Origin: Aulostomus chinensis
Taxonomy: Eukaryota; Chordata; Actinopteri; Syngnathiformes; Aulostomidae
DNA: 64,000 nucleotides
Direction of reading: 5' to 3'
Assembly (NCBI GenBank): GCA_037954235.1
Contig: JBBMOA010000002.1
Location: 12,595,509-12,659,508 of the forward strand
The notes beneath the pieces were generated by a model, which searched no databases, was not told the origin of the DNA, and was given only the letters and a program-made list of their open reading frames with translations. Every line of letters starts with the position of its first letter. Positions within the stretch are counted from its first letter, which is position 1. Positions 1 to 12,002 of the stretch are shown one piece after another. Made by a program: the position numbers and the translations under genes.

Positions 1-963
1 AATTGTATTTGAAAAAAAATCTGATTCAAATTAAATCAGCAAATCCAACAAAACCCATATACAGTACAGCACCTGTTCCGTGGAGTCCCATTGTAATGTT
101 TAAAGGTGACATAAGGAACAGGACATCGGGGGGTTGACGATGCAAAAGCGTGTAGATTATAGTGTAGTGTCGGATGAATATCTCTTTCTTAATCTGTATT
201 TAGGTAGCCGTGGGTGTGCACGTATAGCTGACATTTTTTTTTCCCATTCGTAATAAAATCTTAGTCCCACTGTTCAATTATTATTCACTTAAAAAATAAA
301 ATTTAAATCAAATGTAAATATGAAATGATTTCTCATAAACGAAGTAAAGAATTATGTTAATTATAACGACAAAGTATACTTCATAATCTGTGCATTGCAC
401 ATATACATATATTGTTTACATCACTAGTGATCCATCAGACAAGAAGCACCCGCAGGAGGAGCTCATGAGCATCTCATTCAGCTGCAGGCGAGGCCCAGTC
501 AGCCAGCACTGAGTGGGACACTGAGCCAGCAGTTCTACCCTGGACTTTGGTTCAGACTTAAGATTCACATCATAGTTGCAACGAGACGTTAGTGTTGTTG
601 ATCACATGTAGAGTCTCAAATTATGAGTATGGATCTTGATTGTGAAGCAGCTAAAATCTGTAAAAAGCAGAGGGTTGAGAGTTTGAGGTCGTCCTTGGGT
701 GCCTTCAACTAAAAACGGAAGGTGTTTATGCAAATTCAAGCTGTGAACTTGAGACAAGGACCCTCCTCTCTTTCGTCAATTTTTCACATCTACTCCTGGA
801 GCCTCTCTGTCATTTAGAGGAGCTGGTGTCACCTCCAATAAGCACAGAAAACAGCAGCCACGGAGACAGCGTTTCACCAGGGGAACAGCTGATGATGATT
901 ACTGCGTTTCTCAGTGTCAGGAAAACTGTTGCCCTGAGACACAGAGAAAATCAGATTTTGTCA
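1..963. other. Non-genic stretch, nothing recognised
   Basis: AT-rich DNA with short open frames only. No splice-framed coding run, recognisable domain or repeat family was seen. Confidence 0.5.
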
Positions 964-1131
964 TGTTCATTCATTCATTCATTGTTTTCCACTTATTCCT
1001 TACTAGTAAGGGTCGTGGGGGGGCTGGAGCCTATCCAGCGTCTACGGGCGAGAGGCGGGGTTCACCCTGGACAGGTCGCCAGTCCATCGCAGGGCCAACA
1101 TACAGAGACAAACAACCATTCACACTCACAG
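964..1131 (-). mobile_element. V-SINE-like copy, 3' half only
   Basis: The 3' half of the window's common SINE on the minus strand, with an ATTC-type tail at 964-980. Sequence resembling the body (rc of TGTCCAGGGTGAACCCCGCC) is clear. It stops at 1131, so the tRNA head and central core are missing. This is consistent with incomplete reverse transcription. It is among the most diverged copies here. Confidence 0.75.
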
Positions 1132-2058
1132 ATTTTGCCATGTTGGTAAGCGTAATAGAACATCAAGTTGACCAATTAGTACTTTTACTATGATTTAAAG
1201 GAGCAATGAAGGAGGAGGAGACCGAGTACCCTCCAGGATTTGATTTGTTTTCCCCTCATTATCATTGTTGGGGTAGCAAATCCCTCTATTGCCCGCACTT
1301 TGATTAACTCAGTGACTCGAAGGGCCAGACAGCTACTACCGCTCGATCACTTTGGCTTAAACGTGTTGGGACAACCTTCACCATAATGGAATGAGCAAAA
1401 TCCAGAGAAAAGAGAGGGTTAGTGGTGGTAATTGTCATTGGTCAAAAGAGTAGGAAGGAATGAAACCAAGACAGAGCAGGGCAGCGCTCTCAAAATAAAG
1501 TTAATCAACAGTCAGAAAAGGTCTTAAAGGTAGAGTCTGCAGCATTTTCCCAAAAAACAAGTGACAAAATACCGACTCATACAAAATAATTCTGCCTCAA
1601 TCATCACTTGTGAGCCTCTGAAATGTTCTGCCTGCATGTCAATGTTTTTGATTTGAGTCCGGGGGGAGTGAAGAGTGAATCTCAGTTTGGCTGTCACCTG
1701 CTTTCAAGCAGTGGAGAAGAGGCTCTGGGTGGAGAGTGATGTGGAGTTGCTTTCTGCCTGATAAATCATATAACAAACTTAACTTTTTAAACAGAGGCCA
1801 GTCCAAACAGGACTGGAACACTTTCATCCCACTGCTCCCTTCTCCTTCTTCTTCATTTTCATTCTTTTTGTTCGCTGCTCCATTCTACTTGGTCTTTGTG
1901 AGAAAAATATTCAGTCCAGGCCAGTTGTAAAGGCCAGCAGTAAAAACAACTTTGTCAAAAAAAACAATTTGAAGTTTTTTGACTGTTGTTGTGTCTTTTT
2001 GCCATTTTCTCACAAGCAGCAAGCTTTCTGGGTAACTGACTGTAATAACTTAAGGGAT
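1132..2058. other. Non-genic stretch
   Basis: AT-rich DNA without recognisable gene or repeat. A pyrimidine-rich run lies near 1830-1880. Confidence 0.45.
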
Positions 2059-2073
2059 ATTTCATATTTGCAG
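2059..2073 (+). repeat. SINE target-site duplication, left
   Basis: ATTTCATATTTGCAG. It is repeated with one mismatch at 2451-2465, on the other side of the SINE. Confidence 0.85.
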
Positions 2074-2450
2074 CAGCACGGTGGTGCAGTGGTCAGCACT
2101 GTCCCCTCACAGCAAGAAGGTTCCTGGTTCCAGTCCCGGCTCCATCACAGGATCTTTCTGTGTGAGTCTGCATGTTCTCCCTGTTCCTGTGTGGGTTCTC
2201 TCTGGTACTCCAGCTTCCTCCCACAGTCCAAAGACATCAAGAGGGGACGAGGCTGATTGATACTCTAAATTGACCGTAGGTGTGACTGTGAGTGTGAATG
2301 GTTGTCTGTCTCTATGTGTTGGTCCTGCGATGGACTGGTGACCTGTCCAGGGTGAACCCTGCCTCTCACCTGAAGGCTGCTGGGATAGGCACCCCCCCCC
2401 CCCCCCCAGTAACAGGATAAGCAGTAGAAAATGGATGGATGGATGGATGG
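2074..2450 (+). mobile_element. V-SINE-like retroposon, full length
   Basis: Full-length tRNA-derived SINE. The head has an A-box-like GTGGTGCAGTGG and a B-box-like GGTTCCAGTCC. The core contains TTCCTCCCACAGTCCAAAGA, which to my knowledge is shared by fish V-SINEs such as DANA and mermaid. The 3' part is followed by a (GGAT)n tail. A C-run of about 18 lies at 2392-2408. The element is bracketed by a 15-bp target-site duplication with one mismatch. The B-box lacks the central CG of a working tRNA promoter (GGTTCGA), so this copy is probably transcriptionally weak. Open frames across it are chance translations. Confidence 0.9.
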
Positions 2451-2465
2451 ATTTCATGTTTGCAG
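2451..2465 (+). repeat. SINE target-site duplication, right
   Basis: ATTTCATGTTTGCAG. It pairs with 2059-2073 and differs at one base. Confidence 0.85.
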
Positions 2466-2940
2466 TTGTATGAGGCGCTTATGCACAGTGATGGTTTGAA
2501 GATTCATAAGAAAACAATTCATTTTGTTTGCTTTGGTAAACAGCTACCTTAAAAAATCAACATGCATTTGCATGCATTTTTTAACATTTGTCCAAGTGTA
2601 AATCTGGTTGGAGGGGGTGAGCTTGTTCCATTTCCTGTAACAGAGAGACACAGACTTCCCCCACGCCGTCACCCTTGATTTTAGTGGCTTAAGTTGGAAC
2701 ACATTTGCTCTCAGACAGTAAATGAGTTGAAAGCTTTTGATTACCTCCTTGAACAACATGACTGTTGAACTTACATTCACTTTCCAACGTGCCATTCTGC
2801 AACAGCACACCGTCAATAGAAGCTCAAAGGTCAGCCCTCAAATGTACAATCACTTGATTTTCAACTTCAGTTGCACAACTGTACAATCTCTAGCAACAGA
2901 ATCCTACCTCAGTGTTGGCCATGTCACAGTCCTGGTTGGA
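2466..2940. other. Non-genic stretch
   Basis: No gene, promoter or recognisable repeat was seen. Confidence 0.4.
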
Positions 2941-3868
2941 TTCTTTCAGTTTTAGTTCTGGAATCTTGGTTTGTATTTTCATGGATTTTTTGGATTTGAT
3001 TTTTGTGATGTTCCTTATTTTCCTCAGTGTTTGTTGTTCGTTAAGATTCAATCTTTTCTCAATTCCTGTTTTATTTTGAAAATCCCTTCCATCTGACCCT
3101 AAACCTCTTTGCTGTTCCTGTTTCTGACTTTTCTTTTCATATTAATTCCCCCTCTGCCCAGTTTGTTCTCCCTGATTCTTGTTGTGTCATTAGTGGAGCT
3201 TGTATTTTAGTTCTCGTTTGCTGTTGTAGCCCAAGTCTGATCCCCTGTCCTGCTCCTAGATTTCCATGCTCATCCTCTTGTTGTTTGTTCACTCACCTGG
3301 TTTTTATATGTTGTTTTTATGCATTTCTTTGTAATTGTTTCACAGTCCAACTTCCTCCAGTACCTCTCCACCAGGAAATAAAGTTGGCATACCAGTTGGT
3401 GTTTATTCCACAACTCATTTATATCTTGCTTTACCCAATAAGGCAGGTTTAAAGACCTTACGAACCATCCTCCTATGTTTCCTCCTGACTGAGTGATGAA
3501 ACTATCTATCGACTGAGTACTCATCAAAACTGCTGCAGCCCTCTTAAGTGTGTGCATTCATCCGCATGTCCACAGCTGACACAGCAAGCTCAGCTCCTTC
3601 CTCTCCTTATATCGGTGCTGCACTCCAGCCACCATCCTCTGGCCCGACATCCAGCTGCGACCCCCCCCAGTCGGTCATCAGTCATCAGTGTGCACCCAAC
3701 CCTTTACTGACCCTTAGGTTTTGGTTTAAAACCCACAGAACCACACTTCTAATCACCTGTCAGGTCTGCCTACACCTGGTCAACCCATCATCCTATGTTC
3801 GACTCAGACCTCGTCTATGTTTCCTCCTGACTGAGTGATTAAACTATCAACTGAGTACTCAACAAAAC
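2941..3868. repeat. Pyrimidine-rich dispersed repeat with internal direct repeat
   Basis: T/C-rich plus strand whose composition recalls a common pyrimidine-rich interspersed sequence of fish genomes. Purine-rich minus-strand counterparts appear near 31130-31480 and 54030-54200. Positions 3473-3530 and 3815-3868 are direct copies (TTTCCTCCTGACTGAGTGAT is common to both), about 342 bp apart. The element class is unresolved. Confidence 0.4.
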
Positions 3869-4671
3869 GTCCCTATAAAGCTTTCTCTTATAGGCGATAA
3901 AAACAAATATATAACTCTGGTCTTCTGGTGGGTGCTATATTGAATATGCTCAGTGTTTCACAGTTTGTTCAAATGAATTACTATATCAATTACAAACAAA
4001 CTTTGGGGTTTTCAGGCCCTCACCTCAGCAGACTATATCCAAAAGACATATTTTGTTTGGCTACCTAAAAACTGAACTGACTTCTTTCAATTACTGGAGG
4101 ATAAGACATCATCAGATGTGCACAGCTTTTTTCCAGCTGTGACCCAGCAGGCTGAGATGAATCATAGCGACTCCTGACCATCTATTTAGTCTCAAAGCTG
4201 CTGAGGCTGGTCATTTTGCTCTGTTAAGATAATGCTGGCCTTATATTACTGTGCTTCCTGTAGGATGTAGGTTACAGAGCCCCATAGGAGACTCCAAGAG
4301 GAAGAAAAATTAAAAAAAAAAAAATTAGACGGTTCAAAAAATTCTAAACAGCTTTTGCAAAATCTCACAGCTTCTGAGGGATCTTTCAAAATAGCAGTAA
4401 TAGATTTTTTTTCCCCCAACCATCAATAATTATTTTTTGGCAAATGTCTATCTTACACAGTGAATTATTATTTGTGGCATTACTTTGGGTGGAAGATTGA
4501 GGAGGTGAGGCCTCCGCCAGAACAAATAATGTGAAAGTTTAGAAATGAGTTGGCTTTCAACTGAGGTTGGCTGGACTGGTTATGTTGCTGTAAAGTTCTA
4601 GAAAATATAATAAGAAAAATAACACCAAGTGATTGACTAACTGTTCACACACAGATTGTAGTGTAATGTAT

Positions 4672-4705
<34 letters not shown>

Positions 4706-6094
4706 TGTGTAATAGCTGTCTCTTTATTGTAATATGTGTACATGTGGCGGCCGGTGGGGGGATTATACTGTTGATACACCTGTCGTTTGCTCTGGTGAGG
4801 TTTTATTCTGCTGCTAAAGCGGCAGTTGTTTCATTTCAGTTGCCTGGTATTGCTTTCTGTTCCTACTGGGGTGCATTTCTTTTCTGTTTTAACTGAATCA
4901 AGTCTTGTCCTCTTTTATGGTTTAGTGAGGTAATCATACAAATGCATGGAAGCGTCGCACAAACCCAGTGCTTTAATTGCAGGAGCAACCTGATGGGAAG
5001 AGGTTCTCCCCTCATTGTTTAACCAGAGGCTTAGCCCAGCTATTCCAAATCGATCAAAACCTCGATTCAGAATGACTTAAGTGTTTCTAAAAATGAAAAT
5101 AGCACTGTAACTGGTTTAATGAAGCAGTTTTACATGAAATAAATTTGAAGTTGGCCTCTTACTGAGTGTGTCTGCAATGTTTGTAAGCGTCAACCACTTC
5201 CAGAATAATGGGGGTCTCAAGTCTCTGGCTTCTTTGTTTTCGTAGTCCTGGAGTTGATGCAACGTTGAGCAGCTGGGAACACAACAGAGGACCTCAGGCT
5301 TGAGCAGCTGGAGTATTCATTCGCTAATAAGCAGTTGCCTAAAATCTGGATTCATTGCTGAGCTCACAGTTTCTTGTTGCTAACTTTGCTCTGATCACCC
5401 CCACACGACTGTCTGGTCCACCTCTCTCTCTCTCCTTTTAAAGGGGTCATGCTACATTTACGCTTTAACGTGTTTATTTGAGGCATTCAAGCACCCACTC
5501 ATCTTCACACATCACAGCTGATGCCAGGAGTTCATCTCTGGCATCCTGGCCTATTGACCCACCTAATTATACTGTACGTATCTTCTGTTGTAGGAAAATA
5601 CATTACGGTTAATCTCTAAATGGATGTTGTTGTTTTTATAGGAATCATGATATTATATGGTGTAAAAAATTTAAATAATTTTGAACCATTACAACATGCA
5701 ATTTGCAGAAACGGGGTTTTGATTATTAGCACTGAGGCGGTGCTATTAAAGAAGCTAATTAAGGCTTGATGGTGTTGGACGAGTGCCTCAGCCTGCAGTA
5801 AATACAGAGTACAGACATTGCATTTCCGTGAACCCACATTACCGACTTAGAGGCAGCAGGGAGCTGTGTTCTAAATTAAGGCTCATCAATTGGTGTGTAC
5901 AGCACCAGTCAAATGGACACCCCCAATTAGAGCGTTCACGCTTTCCAGTGTTGACAGAGGTGTGGAGAGAAGTAAAACCTATGAAAATAATATATGACTT
6001 GTGTGTTATTAAGAGGTGGGGGGCTGATTTGCATTTCTAACATAATTAGATATTATCAACACCACATTAAGCCACTCATTTAATTATAATAATC
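3869..6094. other. Non-genic stretch with TG/GA microsatellite
   Basis: AT-rich DNA. A short compound (TG)n(GA)n tract lies at 4671-4709. No supported gene. Confidence 0.45.
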
Positions 6095-6107
6095 AATAAT
6101 AATAATA

Positions 6108-6493
6108 GGGCTGCACGGTGGTGCAGTGGTCAGCACTGTGGCCTCACAGCAAGAAGGTTCCGGGTTCGAGTCCCGGCTCGGGCACGGGATCTTTCTGTGT
6201 GGAGTTTGCATGTTCTCCCTGTTCCTGTGTGGGTTCTCTCTGGTACTCCAGCTTCCTCCCACAGTCCAAAGACATCAAGAGGGGACGAGGCTGATTGATA
6301 CTCTAAATTGACCGTAGGTGTGACTGTGAGTGTGAATGGTTGTCTGTCTCTATGTGTTGGTCCTGTGATGGACTGGTGATCTGTCCAGGGTGAACCTCGC
6401 CTCTCGCCCGTTGACGCTGGGATAGGCTCCAGCCCCCCACGACCCTTAATGTGTAGGAATAAGAAGAAGGAATAAGAAGATGACGATGGATGG
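6108..6493 (+). mobile_element. V-SINE-like retroposon, best-preserved promoter
   Basis: Full-length SINE starting GGGCTGCACGGTGGTGCAGT. It keeps a canonical B-box GGTTCGAGTCC and the GGCTCGGGCACGGGATC segment, where most other copies read GGTTCCAGTCC and GGCTCCATCACAGGATC. The central core reads TGTGGAGTTTGCATG, again the ancestral-looking form. It is inserted into AAT-rich DNA, and both flanks read AATAATAATAATA, so the target duplication cannot be separated from the microsatellite. A (TA)n tract follows 37 bp downstream. Confidence 0.9.
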
Positions 6494-6529
6494 AATAATA
6501 ATAATAATGATGATAATAACACGTTTTCA

Positions 6530-6530
6530 T

Positions 6531-6598
<68 letters not shown>
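6530..6598. repeat. (TG)n(TA)n microsatellite
   Basis: A short TG run followed by about 29 uninterrupted TA units. Confidence 0.95.
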
Positions 6599-6599
<1 letters not shown>

Positions 6600-9146
6600 T
6601 GTATATGTTATTTGAAGAGATTCACTGCATACAAAAACAGGACTTGCTGGTTGCTAATAGACGTATTGATGTACTGATCAGTGATGAAATATAATAGATT
6701 ACGTATAAATATGTGAATATATGGAAATAAGTAACTGGGTGGTGTCATTAATGTCAGTGCTCTCATTCAGCCTGATGGAGAAATATGTGAAATCAGTGGC
6801 CCAGCAGACAGCTGGAACCTCTATTTGAATCACTTGTAATAGCATTCACACTCATACACACTAATAAGCATTTACTACACACTCAGTACAGGCTCCTACA
6901 CAGAGGAAGCAGTGTGTGCTGTGCTCACTGCGGCACCAGCGTAGGAAGGGTACCACGGCTCCGCCTGAGCACTGCTGAATCGAGCACATGACTGCTATGC
7001 GACCCAGACGTGCACCAGAAAGTTTTAGAACCACATCCGTACATCAGAATGTATCTGACTCTCAAACCGAGGAAAGTAATTTTCCTGTGGAGGTGAGCTG
7101 TGTGTTTGTTCATCCTCAGGACAACACAGGAGTTGGAGTGTTTCTACTTGTCCAGGAGCTACGGCTTCACAAAGGGCACTTCAGGATGATTCCAGCTATG
7201 AAGCTACTGGTTGAGCAACTACATGAGTCTTGGAGCTGCACTGCTTCAGTGAGTCATGCTTCCTCAGAGGAAATCCAGCTGTTTGTCTGTCAGCCCTGGG
7301 TGCTTGGTCAACAGGTGCCATCTGAGGTGCTGGTTTGATGGATTCACTGGAGAGAACTTCACCACAACCACACGCTGGGGCCTCAGTTCTTCTTCTGAAC
7401 CTGAATTGGAGGTAACAGGCATCAGAGCTCCTTGTTGTCTAATTTGTTGCTGACGTGAGCAGGAGCATCGTGCTCCGGCTGCGTGGCGAACGTGACCAAA
7501 TGTGACCAGGAACACAAAAACAAATGAATATGGAACACATAACAACAGGAGACATGAGGAGAAGCATATTGTGTGTACAGTGGTGCCAGGATACAGTTTC
7601 ATTTACACATTACACTTGGGAAAAATGCAAAGGGGTTTGCAGCCACACGAATCGAGTCCACAGATAAAGTAGCAATGTGGCTCGGTCAATGAAGCCTCAC
7701 TCTGAGCACAAATGAAAATGTGTGCCTCAATATATATGTGATTGGACAGCTGATGGAATTGTTGAGGAGTTTAAATACCCGGAGGCCAAGTTCAAATCTG
7801 AACTTTAAGTGATGTTATCTTACTACTGTAGTACTACAGTACTGCTACCATGCTGGACTCAAGCAAGCAAAACATCACTAAACCAAATGAGGTCATCTCC
7901 TCGAAACCTATGGACTGCATCACCATTGAAAAATACTCTCAAAATACAACCTCTTAAACCTTGAGAATCTTAACACTCTGTCAAACTTTTGCTGTGTTTA
8001 TAAAATAATCAATAATTAATAATATAATAATAATAATAATAATAACCCACCCACACACACACCCACACACACACACACTGAAAACATTTGTGCAGCCCTG
8101 CTCGGAGCTGAGAACCAGAGCTCTAGGATCTGCCTAGAGAGGGGACTGCAATGTTCCATGGCAAAGCACTCCATAGCTCAAGCTGCCTTTTCATTCAAGG
8201 CCATCAAAGAATGACATAAGCTCCCCATCAACATAGGAAAATAACAGAAGTTATAATACTGTCTACATGATGTAGACCAGATGATGGTGGAATATGTGGC
8301 ATGTGTTCAATTTATGTTTACTATTTACCATCATTGGATTACAGTGCAGCCAAAGTGCCACTGTTGGTATCCGAAGCCAAGAATTTAGTGCCCTCTCTGT
8401 TACATAGGCACCACTCCACTGTTTCTAATATCAAACTCTGTCATTGTTCTTTGCACTTCATATTTATACTTTGGTAGAATGAATTTCCATCTTTTGAATG
8501 GTTCAGTGCTTCTCACCTTGAATAGGTATTATGTCCATTATATTTGTATTGTGTCATGTGGTCTAGGACTATGGATGGAATTAACTCTCTGCTGAATCTG
8601 GTGCACCCATATTTTTCATCTCTGAAAGTAATTAAAGTTCAGTTGCACTCTGTCCTTTTTCCTAATAAACTCAACAAAACAAAATCCATATGTGGCACAT
8701 ATGGAGCCCAACAAGGGCCCTTCATTGACCTGTTAGGGAGACTCTTCCCCCCCACATAGAGAAACAAAGTTTACCCCAATCACTCTGGGGCCACCATGGA
8801 AACTGAGGACAAAATTATCTGGGCCCCGGTTGGGTAGTAAAGCTCAGCCCAACGTACATATTTATACATTTATACATGTATATACAAGTTATATCTTTGG
8901 CCATATTCCTTGAGATTTTTCAAGCCACAGTTTGTAATAGCAATTACAGGCAAAACAGAAAGAGCATCATTCCAGTCGAAAAATGTATATTTATTTTACT
9001 CTCACATTTGCTTCCAAAGCCTGTGGTAGAAACTGCTGTTCAACTGATGGAGAGGGGCCATGAGAGCTCTGTGACCCATCCTGAGATGAATTTTGAGCTC
9101 CTGTGAAGAGTTGTTGGTATTTTATTAACATATACAGTATGTTTAC

Positions 9147-9150
<4 letters not shown>
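6600..9150. other. Non-genic stretch
   Basis: No supported gene. A compound (AAT)n/(CA)n tract lies at about 8018-8080. Other open frames are short and overlap on both strands. Confidence 0.4.

Positions 9151-9194
<44 letters not shown>
9151..9194. repeat. (TA)n microsatellite
   Basis: Twenty-two uninterrupted TA units. Confidence 0.95.
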
Positions 9195-9198
<4 letters not shown>

Positions 9199-9482
9199 CC
9201 TCACTATTCTTCTCTTCATTAAAACAAACTGAACGGATTGTTTGTTGTAGCAGTTTCAAAGCACTTTCAGCTGTGGTTTATCTGTTAATCACAAAAGCCA
9301 CAATAATAATCAGCTTGAGTGCGAGTTTTTAAGGAAGTAGACATTATCTTGGTCTCTCTTCCACCAAAGAAATAGTTCCTTCCGCTCATTCTTGTAATAA
9401 TCTTGATCTAATTTCTGCCTGATACCAGGCTCCCTGTTTACTAACAAAGACAAGTTCATTTTGTTTATTTTTTAAATAGAAC

Positions 9483-9494
9483 ATAATAAATGTT
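9483..9494 (+). repeat. SINE target-site duplication, left
   Basis: ATAATAAATGTT, repeated perfectly at 9852-9863. Confidence 0.9.
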
Positions 9495-9851
9495 GGGCTG
9501 TTTTGCAGTGGTCAGCACTGTCACAGCAAGAAGGTTCCAGGTTCCAGTCCCGGCTCCATCACAGGATCTTTCTGTGTGAGTCTGCATGTTCTCCCTGTTC
9601 CTGTGTGGGTTCTCTCTGGTACTCCAGCTTCCTCCCACAGTCCAAAGACATCAAGAGGGGACGAGGCTGATTGATACTCTAAATTGACTGTAGGTGTGAC
9701 TGTGAGTGTGAATGGTTGTCTGTCTCTATGTGTTGGTCCTGTGATGGACTGGTGACCTGTCCAGGGTGAACCCCACCTCTCGCCCATAGCCGCCGGGATA
9801 GGCTCCACCCCCCGTGACCCTCAACAGGAATAAGCGGAAGACAATGGATGG
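9495..9851 (+). mobile_element. V-SINE-like retroposon, recent insertion
   Basis: SINE with GGATGG tail and a perfect 12-bp target-site duplication, so probably one of the younger copies here. Its head is altered: GGGCTGTTTTGCAGTGG replaces GGGCTGCACGGTGGTGCAGTGG. A few bases are also missing between CACTGT and CACAGC. The B-box is the mutated GGTTCCAGTCC form. Confidence 0.9.
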
Positions 9852-9863
9852 ATAATAAATGTT
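9852..9863 (+). repeat. SINE target-site duplication, right
   Basis: ATAATAAATGTT, identical to 9483-9494. Confidence 0.9.
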
Positions 9864-9865
9864 TA

Positions 9866-10780
9866 CAATAATCAGCACCAAGTAGTCAAGCATATATTTG
9901 TACATAAAAAAAATCATCAGTATCCTGTTGTTTAAGTAACTATTTCAATGACCTAAATAATTCATATGCCACAAATCATACAGCCCAACAGTGAGTGTGC
10001 TATGTATTCCCACAGCAGAGGGAACTTTGAGAAGACAGATACACTCATGTGTTTCCTGAGTAGACCGCCGCTCAGGTAGAAACTATCTGGAGACTGAACA
10101 TAGTCTGACACTACAAAGTGAGTCGTGATGCACTGTATTTGAAATAGAGAAGTTATTGTTTAAGAATGTTCCATCACAGTGTTCGGTACACTCCAGTATG
10201 AGACTATGGCCAGTGGCACTGCTGCCACCATGGCAGCACCTGTGACTAGAAAGCACTCAGAGCAGGTGCACCTCGGACTAGGCATTCTTTCAGCCTCTGG
10301 TGCTTTAGTCCTCAGGTCTTCCAACACCCCTCGCACTGTAGCAGGAGCTGTTCCAAAGAACAACAGTGATGTAAAACCTGTCAATATTTCCGTTTGCATG
10401 CGCACAATACAATGCGTTCTCTGTGTTGCAAATGTTACTTCCTGCATCCGCAAAGTGGTGCAAGCGAACATTATGTTGCTCTACATCCCAGAGTCATTTT
10501 GATTTAGTTACTAGGTGGTGCTATAACTTGCTATGGTGCCAGGATAGATTTGATTTGATTTATCCACACCTCTGTAATACTCTGATAAATATCAGTGGTA
10601 TTTATTTCATGATTTTCATAGGAATAAGTTAAGAATAAAATGCCAGTTCATGGTTAAGCTAAAATTTACATCAATAAGTATTTGTTATGAAGAAGATATT
10701 CAAATGAATAAAATTTGTGTTTAAAATTAGTAACTTAAAAAAAAAAAAACATCATTTCATGGGGTGTGAAAACGTAATTC
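9866..10780. other. Non-genic stretch
   Basis: No supported gene. Open frames near 10160-10500 overlap on opposite strands and match nothing I know. An A-run precedes the GC-rich island at 10737-10749. Confidence 0.4.
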
Positions 10781-10784
10781 TGTT

Positions 10785-11372
10785 ACGTTAGGTTACGTGC
10801 GTGAGTTCATGACCTTTTCCGGGAGAGACGCGCGCGAGGAAGAAGGAGCATAGTGTTAATGGCATAACGTTATCGGAGTTTCGAGACTGTGAGTGTCGTC
10901 GGAGAGGAGTTTTTATCGGTAACGGACTGAGAACTGTAATTGACCGACGTGATCGGAGTGCGCGAGTCGGATTCTCCGCCACCGATTGTGTTTTGTTGAG
11001 CACCAGGCAAGTCCAGTTACAGAAGCTAGCGGGAGCTAGGCTAACGCTGTCCACGCTGAAGGGAGACGCCGCTGCACGGACGGGACAGGAGTTTCGGTGA
11101 GTCGCCTCGGGAGAGAGTCGTTAACGGAGGACGCGCCACTGCTGCCGACGGAGTCGGAGGACGGGTCGTGGTTGCCGAAGAGGATGTGCCGCTGCTACCG
11201 AGTCACGGAGGTCTGTTGCTGCGGGCTGCTGCGAGCGGGACGGTTGCTGCCACAACGAGCGAGGGATTCATCGGCTGCGGTCCGGTATTGTTGACGTCAC
11301 CTACACACGGGGGATCTGGTACAGGTTTCCATCATGAGCTCCAATTAAAGCGCGCAAACGAAGGTAAACAAG
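10785..11372 (+). promoter_or_regulatory. CpG-rich island, candidate promoter and 5' exon
   Basis: About 590 bp of GC-rich, CpG-dense DNA in an otherwise AT-rich region. CG dinucleotides are frequent throughout, for example GACGCGCGCGAGG near 10828. Two good splice donors follow on the plus strand: TTTCG|GTGAGT with the intron starting at 11097, and CGAAG|GTAAAC near 11362. Short open frames inside have no recognised domain. The simplest reading is the unmethylated promoter and noncoding first exon of a gene running rightward. The alternative is the GC-rich 5' region of a retroelement. No TATA box is obvious. Confidence 0.45.
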
Positions 11373-11698
11373 AGTGCACTCGAAATAAAATTAGACAGTT
11401 GAAAAAAACAAAAAAACAATATACCCCGGGGTTCTTCTTTTTAATTTTCTATAGTCTCGTTTATTCAAGGTTTGAATGTGTTTTTCTGCAAGCCTTTAAT
11501 ACATTTTCTAAACTGAAATCTTGTGTTGGTTTCATTGAATTTGTGTGTTGTTACTGAAGCTTTACAGCAGAGTTTAAAGGTCAAGTGTTCTCCCCATAGC
11601 CTCCATTTGAATATTTAAGAGTGAGAATCATACATTGCCCTAGACTGATATTAATTATTCCAGATGTGACTTTTACCATAAAAGATATTTGAAATTAG

Positions 11699-12002
11699 TT
11701 AAAGTGTTCCCTGTAAGCCTAAGGTGGGTTTCAATATTCGAGCCGGTGGTAAAAGGGTTACACCTCTATAAGTCAGAGGACCAAAATAAGACGTTAGATG
11801 TTTCTTTAGCTTCCTCTCAAAGGTGGAAATGAAATGAAATTTGCAAATTGTCATCGAGCTCATCCCAAATCTGTGGTCCCATGCAACCGACACTCAGAGA
11901 TGTGAAGTTTGGAAAAGGTATGTCGATACGGAGTCCAGTTAAGAGTTTTGTGTTCCGTGGAGAAACATCACAACTGTACAACTGTCCGTGATAACGCTGC
12001 AT
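11699..12002 (-). pseudogene. LINE ORF2 C-terminal fragment
   Basis: Two overlapping minus-strand frames together resemble the C-terminal tail of a non-LTR retrotransposon reverse-transcriptase protein. The first (to about 11835) contains FTSLSVGCMGPQIWDELDD, like the family's F-x-GP-x-W-N-x-LP segment. The second continues FERKLKKHLTSYF, like the usual F-K-x-x-LK-x-hL ending. The frame changes around 11830-11840, so the copy is broken. Catalytic reverse-transcriptase motifs lie further upstream and are absent. I cannot assign the clade; Rex/L2-type elements end in this way. Confidence 0.5.

Noticed and set aside
2107..2457. Recurrent protein-like frame (LEYQSASSPLDVFGLWEEAG) in many places
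   Set aside because: It is the chance translation of the SINE core and appears wherever a SINE copy lies, on either strand.
6108..6180. tRNA gene at the B-box GGTTCGAGTCC
   Set aside because: It is the tRNA-derived head of a SINE, with the SINE core following directly, and does not fold into an evident full cloverleaf.
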